46,375 bases of DNA from Bradyrhizobium sp. Tv2a-2. Its GTDB lineage: Bacteria; Pseudomonadota; Alphaproteobacteria; Rhizobiales; Xanthobacteraceae. Location of the stretch: contig NZ_AXAI01000036.1 in the NCBI RefSeq assembly GCF_000472425.1, forward strand, positions 1-46,375, given 5' to 3'. The position numbers were made by a program, and so were the translations under genes. Shown here piece after piece: positions 8,233-16,889 of the stretch. A model generated the notes under the pieces. That model worked only from the letters and a program-made list of their open reading frames with translations. It had not been told where the DNA came from and did no database searches. Each line of letters starts with the position of its first letter. The stretch's first letter is position 1.

Positions 8233-9672
8233 GTGAGCAGAGCCGCTTCCATACGCCCGCGTAAGGTCCCCGTGGCGGGGATAGGCCGGGCCTGTGCGCG
8301 GCTTGGTCTTGCGCTTGGTCTTGCCGCGCTCATCGCGCGTGTTGCGACTGCAGACGCGCGCGCTGAGACGCTGCCGGAGGCTCTGGTCAAGGCGTACCAG
8401 AACAACCCGCAGCTCAACGCCGAGCGCGCGCGGCAGCGTGGAACCGATGAAAACGTGCCGCAGGCGCTGGCCGGCTATCGGCCGCAGATCGTGGCAAGTC
8501 TCACCAGTGGGCTGCAGGCGGTGCGCAATCTGTTGCCCGACAACACCATTCAAACCGCGACGCTGAAGCCATGGACGATCGGGCTCACAGTGTCGCAGGT
8601 ACTGTTCAACGGCAACAAGACTGCGAACAGCGTGCGTGTCGCGGAATTTCAGGTGCGGTCCGGGCGCGAGGCGCTGCGCAATGTTGGGCAGGGCGTGCTG
8701 CTGGACGCCGTGACGGCCTACATGAATGTCATGGCCAATTCTGCGCTCTATGAGGCACAGCGAACCAACGTCCAGGTGCTGCGCGAGATCCAGGCGACCA
8801 CCCAGCGCCGTCTCAACGCCGGCGACGTCACCCCGACCGACACTGCACAGGCCGAAGCGCGGCTGAGCCGTGGACTGGCCGATCTGAACGCCGCGGAAGT
8901 GCAATTCGCAATCAGCAAGGAAATCTACGTCCAGGTCATCGGCGAGGCGGCCTCGCAGCTCGCGCCCGGAAGCCCGGTCGACCGGTTGATCCCGCTCACC
9001 GAGCCCGGAGCGATCGACATCGCCAACCGCGAGCATCCGGCAATCCTCGGCGCCGGTTACGACGTGGACGTCGCAACGACCTCGATCAAGGTCGCCGAAA
9101 GCACCCTCTTGCCGACGGTGTCGGTGCAGGCGAGCGCCAGTCACGCCGTCGAGAACGATCCGACCCTGACCACAGCAAGAGAGGATCAGGCGTCAGTCAT
9201 CGGTCAGGTCAACGTTCCGATCTACGACGGCGGTACCGCGGCCTCACAGACACGCCAGGCCAAGGAGGTTACCTCGCAGAGCCGGCTGGTGCTCCAGCAG
9301 GTCAGAAACCAGTCGCGGACTGCGGTCGTCAGCGCCTGGGTCGCCAACGAGGGCACCAAGATCGCGCTGAAGGCGGCGGAGGCCGAGGTGAAGGCTGCCG
9401 ACATTGCGCTGCAGGGAGTCCGCCGCGAAGCGGCCGGCGGGCAGCGCACGACTATCGACGTGCTCAACGCGCAGCAGGACCTGACCAATGCCCGGACCCG
9501 TCAGATTACCTCGCAGCGCGATCGCGTCATCGCATCCTACACCTTGCTCAGCGCGGTCGGGCGGCTTGACATCAAGACCCTGAACCTGAACACGCCGGAT
9601 TATCTGCCGGAAGTCCACTACCACCAGGTTCGCGACGCCTGGCACGGCCTGCGCACGCCGTCGGGCCAGTGA
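8233..9672 (+). CDS. TolC-family outer-membrane efflux channel
   Basis: This is the outer-membrane exit duct for the pump encoded upstream. The 479-residue protein has an N-terminal signal (ending near ATADARAE), then two repeated OEP units. Typical elements are LPEALVKAYQNNPQL, the IGLTVSQVLFNG strand, the GDVTPTDTAQAEARL helix, VPIYDGGTAASQTRQA at the start of the second repeat, and RTTIDVLNAQQDLTNAR near the end. The start is a GTG at 8233 with GAGG about 6 bp upstream. The overall sequence resembles rhizobial type I secretion or efflux TolC proteins. The next gene starts 8 bp after its stop. Confidence 0.88.
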   Translation: MSRAASIRPRKVPVAGIGRACARLGLALGLAALIARVATADARAETLPEALVKAYQNNPQLNAERARQRGTDENVPQALAGYRPQIVASLTSGLQAVRNLLPDNTIQTATLKPWTIGLTVSQVLFNGNKTANSVRVAEFQVRSGREALRNVGQGVLLDAVTAYMNVMANSALYEAQRTNVQVLREIQATTQRRLNAGDVTPTDTAQAEARLSRGLADLNAAEVQFAISKEIYVQVIGEAASQLAPGSPVDRLIPLTEPGAIDIANREHPAILGAGYDVDVATTSIKVAESTLLPTVSVQASASHAVENDPTLTTAREDQASVIGQVNVPIYDGGTAASQTRQAKEVTSQSRLVLQQVRNQSRTAVVSAWVANEGTKIALKAAEAEVKAADIALQGVRREAAGGQRTTIDVLNAQQDLTNARTRQITSQRDRVIASYTLLSAVGRLDIKTLNLNTPDYLPEVHYHQVRDAWHGLRTPSGQ

Positions 9673-9680
9673 GGAACGGC

Positions 9681-10436
9681 ATGTCGAAGCACATCATCGT
9701 TTCGAACGAGGGCTTCACCCGCACCATTGCGATGCGGCGGCCCGAGAAGAGGAATGCGCTCACGCGCGAAATGTTTCTGGCGATGAGCGAGGCGATCGAT
9801 TCGGCGCAATCCAATTCCGCCATTCGCTGTCTCATCCTCGCCGGGCGGTCAGGGGTGTTCAGTGCCGGCGACGATCTCAGCGAGATTCTGGATGATGCCG
9901 ACACGGCACCTGAATCCGTCAGCGGCAGGCTTGTCTTGCTGCGCTCGCTGATCAATAGCAGGAAGCCGCTTGTTGCCGCAGTCGACGGCCCTGCGGTCGG
10001 CACCGGCGCCACCATGGTCCTGCACTGTGACTATGTGATCGCAGGCACGACCGCTTCCTTTTCCTATCCCATGATCAGGTACGGCCTGCTCCCCACGGGC
10101 GCATCCAGCCTGCTGTTGTCGCGAATGGCCGGCTGCCAGCGGGCATTCTCGATGCTGCTGATGGGGCGCGCCATGAGCGCCGAACAGGCCCGCGAGGCGG
10201 GGCTCGTCAATGTCGTCGTCCCGCCCGGGCATGCCATCAACGAAGCGCAGAGGCTGGCGCGGGAGATCGGCGAGTTGCAGCCGGATGCCGTCGCCCTGTC
10301 GCGGGAGTTGTTGAAACCCTCCATGGACGAGCTGCTGCGGCGCATGGATGAGGAGGAGCAGCTGTTCGCGGAGCGACTGCGTTTGCCCTCCGTCATCGCA
10401 GCCTTGAGCAGATTCCTCGCGCGCAACGAGGACTAA
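9681..10436 (+). CDS. Crotonase-fold (enoyl-CoA hydratase/isomerase-like) protein lacking catalytic glutamates
   Basis: The fold is enoyl-CoA hydratase/isomerase: 251 residues, RPEKRNAL near the start, FSAGDDLSE for the oxyanion hole, and DGPAVGTGATMVLHCDYVIAG as the second oxyanion segment. By my hand alignment, Thr111 and Met131 occupy the places of crotonase Glu144 and Glu164. Thr139 (LPTGASS) stands where the ECI2/PECI isomerase group has its Glu. Ordinary hydration chemistry is therefore doubtful; it may act as a hydrolase, a different isomerase or a non-enzymatic acyl-CoA binder. ATG 9681 is preferred because GAGGA lies just upstream; it starts 8 bp after the tolC stop, so it is probably the last gene of the efflux operon. 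Confidence 0.8.
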   Translation: MSKHIIVSNEGFTRTIAMRRPEKRNALTREMFLAMSEAIDSAQSNSAIRCLILAGRSGVFSAGDDLSEILDDADTAPESVSGRLVLLRSLINSRKPLVAAVDGPAVGTGATMVLHCDYVIAGTTASFSYPMIRYGLLPTGASSLLLSRMAGCQRAFSMLLMGRAMSAEQAREAGLVNVVVPPGHAINEAQRLAREIGELQPDAVALSRELLKPSMDELLRRMDEEEQLFAERLRLPSVIAALSRFLARNED

Positions 10437-10535
10437 AGCATGATCTGGAAAAGTGTGTAGCGGTTTTCCGAAAAGATCATGCTCAATCAAAGACCTAAAG
10501 CGCGATGACGATTCAACCAAACCTCATCGCGCTTT
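10434..10535. repeat. Dispersed palindromic intergenic repeat, copy 1
   Basis: This copy holds two successive hairpins: AGCATGATCT paired with AGATCATGCT, then TAAAGCGCGATGA paired with TCATCGCGCTTTA. A nearly identical copy lies at 46188-46288. The repeat begins at the TAA stop of the crotonase-like gene. Such elements are scattered in Bradyrhizobium-type genomes; here it could also act as a transcript end. Confidence 0.8.
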
Positions 10536-10559
10536 AGGCGCGCCGAGGCGAGGGCACTG

Positions 10560-10919
10560 CTACCAGATCACCACGGCGCATAACACTGTCAGCGGCAGCA
10601 GGACGAGGCCGAGATACAGCCATGTTCGGTAGCCGCCGGGGTCCTTGGGCACGATGAAGAGGTGGACGACCAGCCACACGCACACGGCGAAACCCAGCGC
10701 AACCCGGATCAGGTCGCCGGGCGTATCCAGCAGGGTCCAAAGGCGCTCGATCTGGGGACTGGCGACCCGGGCGGTTATGACGATGAGGATGCCAATGAAA
10801 GCGGTTCGCACCGCGAGGCCCGCGAGCCAGACGGCGGTCGAGACATCGGCATCGTTGCTCTTCTTCCTTGCCGCGCCCACCAGCAAACCACTGAGGTTGC
10901 CGCGCGCCCATGCGCGCAT
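10560..10919 (-). CDS. Small three-helix membrane protein of unknown function (119 aa)
   Basis: I do not recognise a family. After a basic N-terminus (MRAWARGNLSGLLVGAARKK) come hydrophobic segments near 28-50, 70-90 and 99-119; the last runs to the C-terminus. A conserved-looking loop FIVPKDPGGYRTW separates helices 2 and 3. The start at 10919 is chosen because the protein-like sequence begins there; longer in-frame starts up to 11027 exist, and no strong ribosome site is seen for any, so the start is uncertain. It lies tail-on to the repeat at 10434-10535. Confidence 0.55.
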   Translation of the reverse strand: MRAWARGNLSGLLVGAARKKSNDADVSTAVWLAGLAVRTAFIGILIVITARVASPQIERLWTLLDTPGDLIRVALGFAVCVWLVVHLFIVPKDPGGYRTWLYLGLVLLPLTVLCAVVIW

Positions 10920-11144
10920 ATTCAAAAAATAGCTTTGCGTTTCCGGATCGGCAATAGCTCGGAGACAAATCGTATACCCGCTATGGCCAATTGTAACAGG
11001 TATTGTCGAATGTTGGGCGAAATGCATCTAAAGTGCACACGAAATGATGAAATAAGCGGCGATCCGCATCGCCAACGCGAGAATCGACAGAGCGCCGGCG
11101 ATATCAGGTAAGCTGAGGAATCAGCGATTCCCGGAAGGACAAGC

Positions 11145-11453
11145 ATGAGGACCCCAGCGGTTGCGGTGACGATGTTGCTGGCCCTGACGGCGACCGCGCA
11201 AGCCCGGGAAGGGGCGTCGCGCGATTCGCGCGCCTGCCTGGTCGAAGTGCTTTATTCCGAGGAGCTGCCAATCGGGCCGCTTTTCCATCACACCGTCAAG
11301 GAGGCCTTACTGGTGACCCCGCCCCACGCGGCGCCATTTGAGACGACCGTGCAGAAGGTGATTCCCTGGCAGGTTCCACCGCCGCGACGGGGTCAGCGCA
11401 CCCGGGTCTCCTGCGATTCGGTTGCCCTCCAGTCGTCCTTCCGCGTTTTCTAG
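11145..11453 (+). CDS. Small exported protein of unknown function (102 aa)
   Basis: The first 20 residues form a clear signal peptide with an AQA cleavage site (MRTPAVAVTMLLALTATAQA). The mature part of about 82 residues has only two cysteines (Cys31 and Cys90), which could form one disulfide in the periplasm. I do not recognise the family. A GGAAGGAC ribosome site precedes the ATG. It converges on the GNAT gene ending at 11472. Confidence 0.6.
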   Translation: MRTPAVAVTMLLALTATAQAREGASRDSRACLVEVLYSEELPIGPLFHHTVKEALLVTPPHAAPFETTVQKVIPWQVPPPRRGQRTRVSCDSVALQSSFRVF

Positions 11454-11471
11454 GTGAGGCTCGAGCAACCG

Positions 11472-12059
11472 TTACCGACCGAAGCCGAGCGGCGGCGGGG
11501 CTTCCGTGGTGCCCGCGCCCAGCGAGCGCTGCACCATCACGGTGTCGCACCAGCGGCCATAGCGGTAGGCAACGCCCGGCAACTGCCCGACCCGCCTGAA
11601 GCCAAGCTTGTCGTGGATCGCGAGCGAAGCGGCGTTGTCGCCATCGATATAGCCGATCATTTGCCGGAAGCCTTGGGCTGCGCAGGCGTCAATCAATTCC
11701 TGCATCAACTGCCGCCCGACGCCGCGGCCGACATGGTCATGGTGGATGTAGATGGAGTGCTTGACCGTGTAGCGGTAGGCCGGGCGTTTGCGGAACAGGA
11801 CGACATAGGCGTAGCCGATCACTTCGCCGCCGAAGACCGCCACCAGATGCGGCAGGCGATGGCTGCGCAAATTCTTGCGCCGGTCGCGTAAATCGTCCGG
11901 CTCCGGCGTGCCGCTGTCGTCGACAGAGTCATCCACACCGCGCCTGATGTGGCGACGGTAGATCGAGAGCATCGCATCGACATCGCTGTCCCGCGAGGGA
12001 CGGACCGATATCTGCGGCGCAGACCTGTTCGCCGCCTGCTTCTCAACCAATTCGTTCAT
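11472..12059 (-). CDS. GNAT-family N-acetyltransferase (phosphinothricin acetyltransferase-like)
   Basis: This cytoplasmic acetyl-CoA-dependent N-acetyltransferase has 195 residues. The fold runs from IRPSRDSD-type strand 1 (here ISVRPSRDSDV) to the acetyl-CoA loop HDHVGRGVGRQLMQ, then NAASLAIHDKLGF and a C-terminal GRWCDTVMVQRS strand as in the PAT/Pat (bar-like) subgroup. Its ATG overlaps the TGA of the decarboxylase by 4 bp, so the two are translationally coupled. This suggests that the acetyl acceptor may be the amine product of the decarboxylase, but no residue proves the substrate; amino-acid analogues are the family default. Confidence 0.82.
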   Translation of the reverse strand: MNELVEKQAANRSAPQISVRPSRDSDVDAMLSIYRRHIRRGVDDSVDDSGTPEPDDLRDRRKNLRSHRLPHLVAVFGGEVIGYAYVVLFRKRPAYRYTVKHSIYIHHDHVGRGVGRQLMQELIDACAAQGFRQMIGYIDGDNAASLAIHDKLGFRRVGQLPGVAYRYGRWCDTVMVQRSLGAGTTEAPPPLGFGR

Positions 12060-14413
12060 TCGCAGACCACGTAAGTGTAGAGCCGGATGCGTCCCGACCC
12101 GTCAACCTCCTTATAGACGCCCTGGATTTCGACGTCGAAGCCCGGGAAGGTGTTGAAGCAGCGTTCGAACATCTTCAGATAATCGATCATGGGCTTCGCC
12201 CGTTCATCGAGGCGCTCGCCGGGCACGATGGTGGCGATGCCGGGCGGATAGACCACGAACGGCGTGGTCGCGATGCGCTGTGAAATCTCGTCGATCGGCA
12301 GATAGTCCACGTCATTGCGAAACAGTTGCCGCGCGGCATCGTGGGGCGACATCGCAATCTCGGGCAAATGCTCGGGTTGGAACTGCCTGGCCTGCAGGCC
12401 GCTGACATCGGCCTCGCGGAAGAAGCGGTGCATGTCGGCGCAGAGGTCGCGCAGCCGGATGCCGCGATAACGCGCCGGCCGCTTCCGGAAGAATTCGGGA
12501 ATGACTTCCTCCACAAGCGCATTGTCGTCATGCAGCTTCTTGAAGGCGACGAGCCCAGAGATCAGCGTGCCGGCCTTGCTTGCCTCAACGCCGGGCGTCA
12601 GCAGGAACAGCAGGGAATTGAGGTCATTCTTTTCCGGCACGATGCGGTTCTCGCGCAGATATTGCGCGACCACCGGCGCCGGGATGCCATGCTCGGCATA
12701 AGCGCCGGTCGCGGGATCGAAGCCGGGCGTGAGCAAGGTCAGCTTGTTCGGATCGGTCATGGCAAAGCCCGCCGTGAGGCCGGCAAAGCCGTGCCAGCGC
12801 GATTCCGGTGAGAGTTGCCAGTAGGAGGGATCGGTGGCGAGCAAGTCGGTGTTGACCGTTTCCCAGGCGACATTGTGCACGCTGCCCTCGCGCGACACGT
12901 CGCGGATCGCGACCCGGTCGGGCACGAAAGGCTCGAAGAACCAGCGCCGTTCCGGGCGTATTTCCTTTTCCTCGAACTCGCGGCGCACCGCGCGGATCTT
13001 CTTGCGCAGTTCAATGCCGAGCCGGATCGTATCGTCCCACAGCACTTCGCCCGAGCGGCCCTTCATCATTTGTGCGCCGACGTCGAGCGAGGCAAACAGC
13101 GGATAGAACGGCGAGGTCGAGGCGTGCTGCATGAAGCTTTCGTTGAAGCGGCGGTGCTCGATGCGGCGTTTCTGCCCCTTGATGTGACGGTCCTTGACGT
13201 GGATTTGCGACGCCTGCGAAAAACTCGAGAGCTGCTTGTGGGTCGATTGCGTTGCGATGATGCCGGGTGATTCCGCCGACAACCCGTTCAGCCCCATGGC
13301 GAAGCGGCCGGCATAGAGCGGATGAAATTTCATGAAGCCGGCCCAGGCCTCGTCGAACAGGATGTACTCGCAGAGATGGCCGATGCGCTTGATGATCATC
13401 TCGGCGTTGTGGATGGTGCCGTCATAGGTGCACTGCTCGATCACGGCAACGCGGAACGGGCGCGGCTTGCGCCAGGTCTCCTTGTCCTTGATCAGCGGAT
13501 GGTTGCGGATGCGATCGCGCAGCGCGGCCTCATCCATCGCGTCCCAGCGCATCGGGCCGATCAGGCCCCAGGCATTGCGGACCGTCGGGAGGTAGACCGG
13601 AATGCCGCCCCCCATCATCAGCGCGCCATGATGGGCCGCCTTGTGGTTGTTGCGGTCGAACAGCACGAGGTCGCCGTCGGTGACGAGGGCGCCGAGCACC
13701 ACCTTGTTTGAGGTCGAGGTGCCGTTGAGCACGAAATAGGTCTTTTCCGCGCCAAAGATCTGCGCTGCTTCCTTCTGCGCCTTCAGTGCAGGGCCTTCAT
13801 GGGTGAGGAGATCGCCCAATTCGAGCACGGAATTGTCGAGGTCGTCGCGGAACACCGCTTCGCCGAGATGCTCGACAAACACCCGCCCGATCGGGCTGCG
13901 GCTGTAGAATACGCCGCCATTATGGCCCGGACAGGTCCAGAGCTGGTTGCCGACCTCGGCATAATCGACCAGCGCGCCGAAGAACGGCGTCTTCAGGTTC
14001 TCCGCATATTGCTTGAGACGGCTGATCAGGTTCTTGGCGATGAAGGGCGGGGTTTCCTCGGAGAGGAACACATAGCCGTCGATGAAGTCGAGCACCTCGA
14101 CCGGAACGTCCTCGAACCGCTTGCGGCGGATCAACAGGATGATCGGGAAGTCGAGGCCGCGGCGGCGCATCAGGTTGATCAGCGAGGCGGTCTTGCCCTC
14201 CAAGCCCTTCTTGCCCCAGTCGACCACCATGCAGCCGATCGCCGCATCCGTCTGCACCGCGATTTCAGCGTCCTCCAGCTTCCGGGCCCTGACCACCTCG
14301 AAGCCGGAGCGTTCGATCTCGCTGATGATCTGGTTGAAGCGGATGCCTTCGAGATCGTCGGCCTCGAACACAGGCGCCGCAAACAGGAAATTGAAGCGTT
14401 TGAAATAGTCCAT
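12056..14413 (-). CDS. Orn/Lys/Arg decarboxylase, fold type I PLP enzyme
   Basis: This enzyme decarboxylates a basic amino acid to the amine (putrescine, cadaverine or agmatine). At 785 residues it has the three-part build of inducible bacterial decarboxylases: an N-terminal receiver-like wing (1-130), a PLP core with GTSTSNK (231-237), HNGG at 164-167, FDEAW (Asp354) and the Schiff-base lysine Lys393 in ATQSTHKQL, and a C-terminal domain. Length and order fit the AdiA/SpeF/LdcC group; which amino acid is used cannot be read. The start at 14413 (MDYFKRFNFLF) is preferred to the longer frame because the wing domain begins there. The GNAT gene follows with a 4-bp overlap. Confidence 0.88.
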   Translation of the reverse strand: MDYFKRFNFLFAAPVFEADDLEGIRFNQIISEIERSGFEVVRARKLEDAEIAVQTDAAIGCMVVDWGKKGLEGKTASLINLMRRRGLDFPIILLIRRKRFEDVPVEVLDFIDGYVFLSEETPPFIAKNLISRLKQYAENLKTPFFGALVDYAEVGNQLWTCPGHNGGVFYSRSPIGRVFVEHLGEAVFRDDLDNSVLELGDLLTHEGPALKAQKEAAQIFGAEKTYFVLNGTSTSNKVVLGALVTDGDLVLFDRNNHKAAHHGALMMGGGIPVYLPTVRNAWGLIGPMRWDAMDEAALRDRIRNHPLIKDKETWRKPRPFRVAVIEQCTYDGTIHNAEMIIKRIGHLCEYILFDEAWAGFMKFHPLYAGRFAMGLNGLSAESPGIIATQSTHKQLSSFSQASQIHVKDRHIKGQKRRIEHRRFNESFMQHASTSPFYPLFASLDVGAQMMKGRSGEVLWDDTIRLGIELRKKIRAVRREFEEKEIRPERRWFFEPFVPDRVAIRDVSREGSVHNVAWETVNTDLLATDPSYWQLSPESRWHGFAGLTAGFAMTDPNKLTLLTPGFDPATGAYAEHGIPAPVVAQYLRENRIVPEKNDLNSLLFLLTPGVEASKAGTLISGLVAFKKLHDDNALVEEVIPEFFRKRPARYRGIRLRDLCADMHRFFREADVSGLQARQFQPEHLPEIAMSPHDAARQLFRNDVDYLPIDEISQRIATTPFVVYPPGIATIVPGERLDERAKPMIDYLKMFERCFNTFPGFDVEIQGVYKEVDGSGRIRLYTYVVCE

Positions 14414-14533
14414 GGCCTGCCTATCGAATAATGCTGCCAAGCAGTGGCGCACTTTCGATGACAGTTCTATGACAGTCGATTTCACCGGCGAAAATTGACG
14501 GGAAAGCCGCCGGCGGGCTCAGCCGGCCGCGAT

Positions 14534-14621
14534 CTACTGCAGCGCCCGATCCAGCTTTCTCGACCAGGCGATCGGCGTGCTCGGTTCCGAATACCAGCGG
14601 CGGGCGGATTGCTACATAGGG
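14534..14621 (-). pseudogene. Decayed C-terminal scrap of a class III aminotransferase
   Basis: On the minus strand this stretch reads YVAIRPPLVFGTEHADRL and then, after removal of one extra A, VEKLDRALQ and a stop. That is the typical C-terminus of class III (GABA/ornithine/putrescine-type) aminotransferases, where an IRPPL strand precedes the last helix. Only about 28 codons remain, with one frameshift and an in-frame stop just upstream. It lies between the decarboxylase and the acetylpolyamine amidohydrolase, so a polyamine transaminase may once have stood here. The rest of 14414-14749 shows nothing else. Confidence 0.45.
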
Positions 14622-14749
14622 CTTTCACGCCCCGCGGCCCTAGATGTGTCATCGTCGCGCCTCCCGGTTTTGGTTGCCTCAAGCCTGCTGCGGTGCAAAA
14701 GCAGTGGAGCGGCACGGAGACGAAAAACTGTTTTGCAAAGGAGCAAGGT

Positions 14750-15775
14750 GTGAAGGCTGTCTACTCTGAAAAGCATCGGAGCCATGACCCGCAATTCTTC
14801 CTGGTGCGCGGCGTGGTGAAGCAGACAACCGAGCAGCCCGAGCGCGCCGACCGGCTGCTCAAAGGCCTTGCGGCCGGCAAGCATCGGCTGGTCGAGCCGA
14901 CCGTCTTTGGACAGGGGCCGCGTTTAAGGGTGCACAGCGTCGAATATCTGAATTTTCTGGCGGAAGCCTGGGACGCCTGGTCCGCGCTGGGCGATGCCGG
15001 CCCGGAGATGATCGCCAACATCCATCCCGTCCGTCACGCTGCGACCTATCCGACCCACATCGTTGGCCGTCTCGGGTGGCACACCGCTGACACCGGCTGT
15101 CCGATCGGTCCTGGCACCTGGGCCGGCGCATGCGCGGCAACCGATGTCGCCGTGACAGCGGCACAGATGGTGATGGACGGCGAGGACGCGGTCTACGCGC
15201 TCTGCCGCCCGCCCGGCCACCATGCGTATCGCGATATCGCCGGCGGCTTCTGCTTCCTCAACAACAGCGCGATCGCCGCGGCGCATCTGCGTCTGAGCCA
15301 CGAGCGCGTGGTGATCCTCGACGTCGACGTGCATCATGGCAACGGCACCCAAGGCATCTTCTATGGGCGCTCCGATGTCTACACGATTTCGATCCATGCC
15401 GATCCGACCGCCTATTATCCTTTCGTGTGGGGCTATGCCCATGAGCGCGGCGAGGGCGCAGGCCTCGGCACCAATCTCAATATTCCCTTGCCGCTCGGCA
15501 CCAGGGATGACGGCTACGTGCAGGCGCTGGACGTCGCCGCCAAGGCGATCGAGGCGTTCGCGCCGGGCGCGCTGGTCGTGGCGCTCGGGCTCGATGCCTC
15601 CGAGCATGATCCGCTCAAGGGACTCGCTGTGACCACCGACGGCTTCCGTCGCATCGGTGAAGCCATCGCGCGAATGGGGCTGCCAACCGTGTTCGTCCAG
15701 GAGGGCGGATATTTGTCGGACATTCTGGGGCAGAATCTCACGGCCGCGCTCGGCGGATTCGAAGCAGCGCGCTGA
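14750..15775 (+). CDS. Acetylpolyamine amidohydrolase (histone deacetylase superfamily)
   Basis: This zinc enzyme should remove acetyl groups from acetylated polyamines. At 341 residues it equals Mycoplana AphA in length. The active site is complete and nearly in register: CRPPGHHAY (His157, His158), DVDVHHGNG (Asp193, His195), GLDASEHDP (Asp282) for zinc, and Tyr321 in QEGGYLSD. The early YLNFL-x-AWDAW and IGPGTWAGA segments also match the polyamine branch better than classical deacetylases. The start is GTG 14750 with AAAGGAG 6 bp upstream. It is divergent from the decarboxylase/GNAT pair, so acetylation and deacetylation of the same amines is a reasonable inference. Other class II-like deacetylase substrates remain possible. 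Confidence 0.85.
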   Translation: MKAVYSEKHRSHDPQFFLVRGVVKQTTEQPERADRLLKGLAAGKHRLVEPTVFGQGPRLRVHSVEYLNFLAEAWDAWSALGDAGPEMIANIHPVRHAATYPTHIVGRLGWHTADTGCPIGPGTWAGACAATDVAVTAAQMVMDGEDAVYALCRPPGHHAYRDIAGGFCFLNNSAIAAAHLRLSHERVVILDVDVHHGNGTQGIFYGRSDVYTISIHADPTAYYPFVWGYAHERGEGAGLGTNLNIPLPLGTRDDGYVQALDVAAKAIEAFAPGALVVALGLDASEHDPLKGLAVTTDGFRRIGEAIARMGLPTVFVQEGGYLSDILGQNLTAALGGFEAAR

Positions 15776-15873
15776 GTTCCAGAGCGCGACTCGCGCAATT
15801 GACGGTTTTTCCGGCGAGGATTAGCCTTTTCCTCCGCCGGGCCTTTCGCAAACTGCAATCGTTTGGGGCGCCC

Positions 15874-16809
15874 ATGGAATGGTCGACCAAGCCGCATCAT
15901 CGCGATCAGCCCTTCGGCAGCTGGGCTGATGATCTTGCCGCGGCCTTTGTCAGGCTCGAGCCGCGCAAGGTCGCCGACCAGCCGTTCGAGGGCGCGATCT
16001 CGCGCAACGAGGCCGCGCCCATCCAGGTTTCGCTGGTCAGGGCGACCAGGCACAGCGTGCTGCGTCTTGCCTCGCATATAACGGCCAGCACCGATAATCT
16101 CTGCTTCGTCAATCTCCAGCTCGATGGGCTCGGCCGAACCACGCAGCGCAGCCATGAGCAGATCACGGGACCCGGCGACCTTGCGATCGCCGATACCACC
16201 GAGCCGTTCGAGATCAACAATTGCCGCAGCTTCCGCCTGTTCTGCTTCGCCGTGCCGCGGCATCTGTTGCCGACCGTGTTGTTCGATCGGCCGCGGCTGA
16301 AATTATCGGCGACGGAGAGCGGCCGCGCATTGTCGCGCACGCTCGCCAGCTATGCCGATCTCTGCCTGAGCGCGCCCCAGTTGGCAGGTGCGATCGGCGC
16401 GCATGTCGTCGATCTCATAGCGCATGCGCCCGATGTGCTCGCCGACCCGCCTGCGGAGCAGGTGAAGACGCCGGTGCTGCTGTCGATGATGTGCGACCAT
16501 ATCGACCGGCACCATGGTGATGCGGAACTCGGCGCGGCGGCGCTGGCGGCGCATTTCCGCTGCTCGGAGCGCTATGTGCATCGGCTGTTCGCGACGACCG
16601 GCCGTAGCGTCGGCGAGCATGTCACCGAGAAGCGGCTCACCGCTGCGTCGCGCGATCTGCTCGATCCCGCCAGTTGTCGCAAGAGCATTGCCGAAATCGC
16701 CTTTGACGCTGGTTTCCGCGACATATCGCACTTCAATCGCCTGTTCAGGCGCGCCAACGGCCTCGCACCCCGCGAATTCCGGCGCACCATGGGCGGGCAG
16801 AGCGGCTGA
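15874..16809 (+). CDS. AraC-family transcriptional regulator
   Basis: This 311-residue protein has an N-terminal AraC_binding_2-like sensor domain (about 1-190, with TSASTDNL-type strands) and a C-terminal double helix-turn-helix (about 210-308). HTH elements are AALAAHFRCSERYVHRLF and SIAEIAFDAGFRDISHFNR, ending in LAPREFRR. ATG 15874 is taken because the sensor domain starts there. It lies about 100 bp downstream of the amidohydrolase gene in the same direction, so it could control the amine cluster; the effector is unknown. Confidence 0.85.
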   Translation: MEWSTKPHHRDQPFGSWADDLAAAFVRLEPRKVADQPFEGAISRNEAAPIQVSLVRATRHSVLRLASHITASTDNLCFVNLQLDGLGRTTQRSHEQITGPGDLAIADTTEPFEINNCRSFRLFCFAVPRHLLPTVLFDRPRLKLSATESGRALSRTLASYADLCLSAPQLAGAIGAHVVDLIAHAPDVLADPPAEQVKTPVLLSMMCDHIDRHHGDAELGAAALAAHFRCSERYVHRLFATTGRSVGEHVTEKRLTAASRDLLDPASCRKSIAEIAFDAGFRDISHFNRLFRRANGLAPREFRRTMGGQSG

Positions 16810-16889
16810 TCAACCCGTTACCACACCGTTTTGCCGCATTTGCGCGAATCAAATACCGGTAGCTCCGGGATCATTTCGAACATCCGCTG

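Noticed and set aside
6211..9144. 977-codon open frame on the minus strand over the RND pump and tolC genes
   Set aside because: It is antisense to two clear genes, has H/R/D/Q-rich composition with no domain, and is the usual high-GC shadow.
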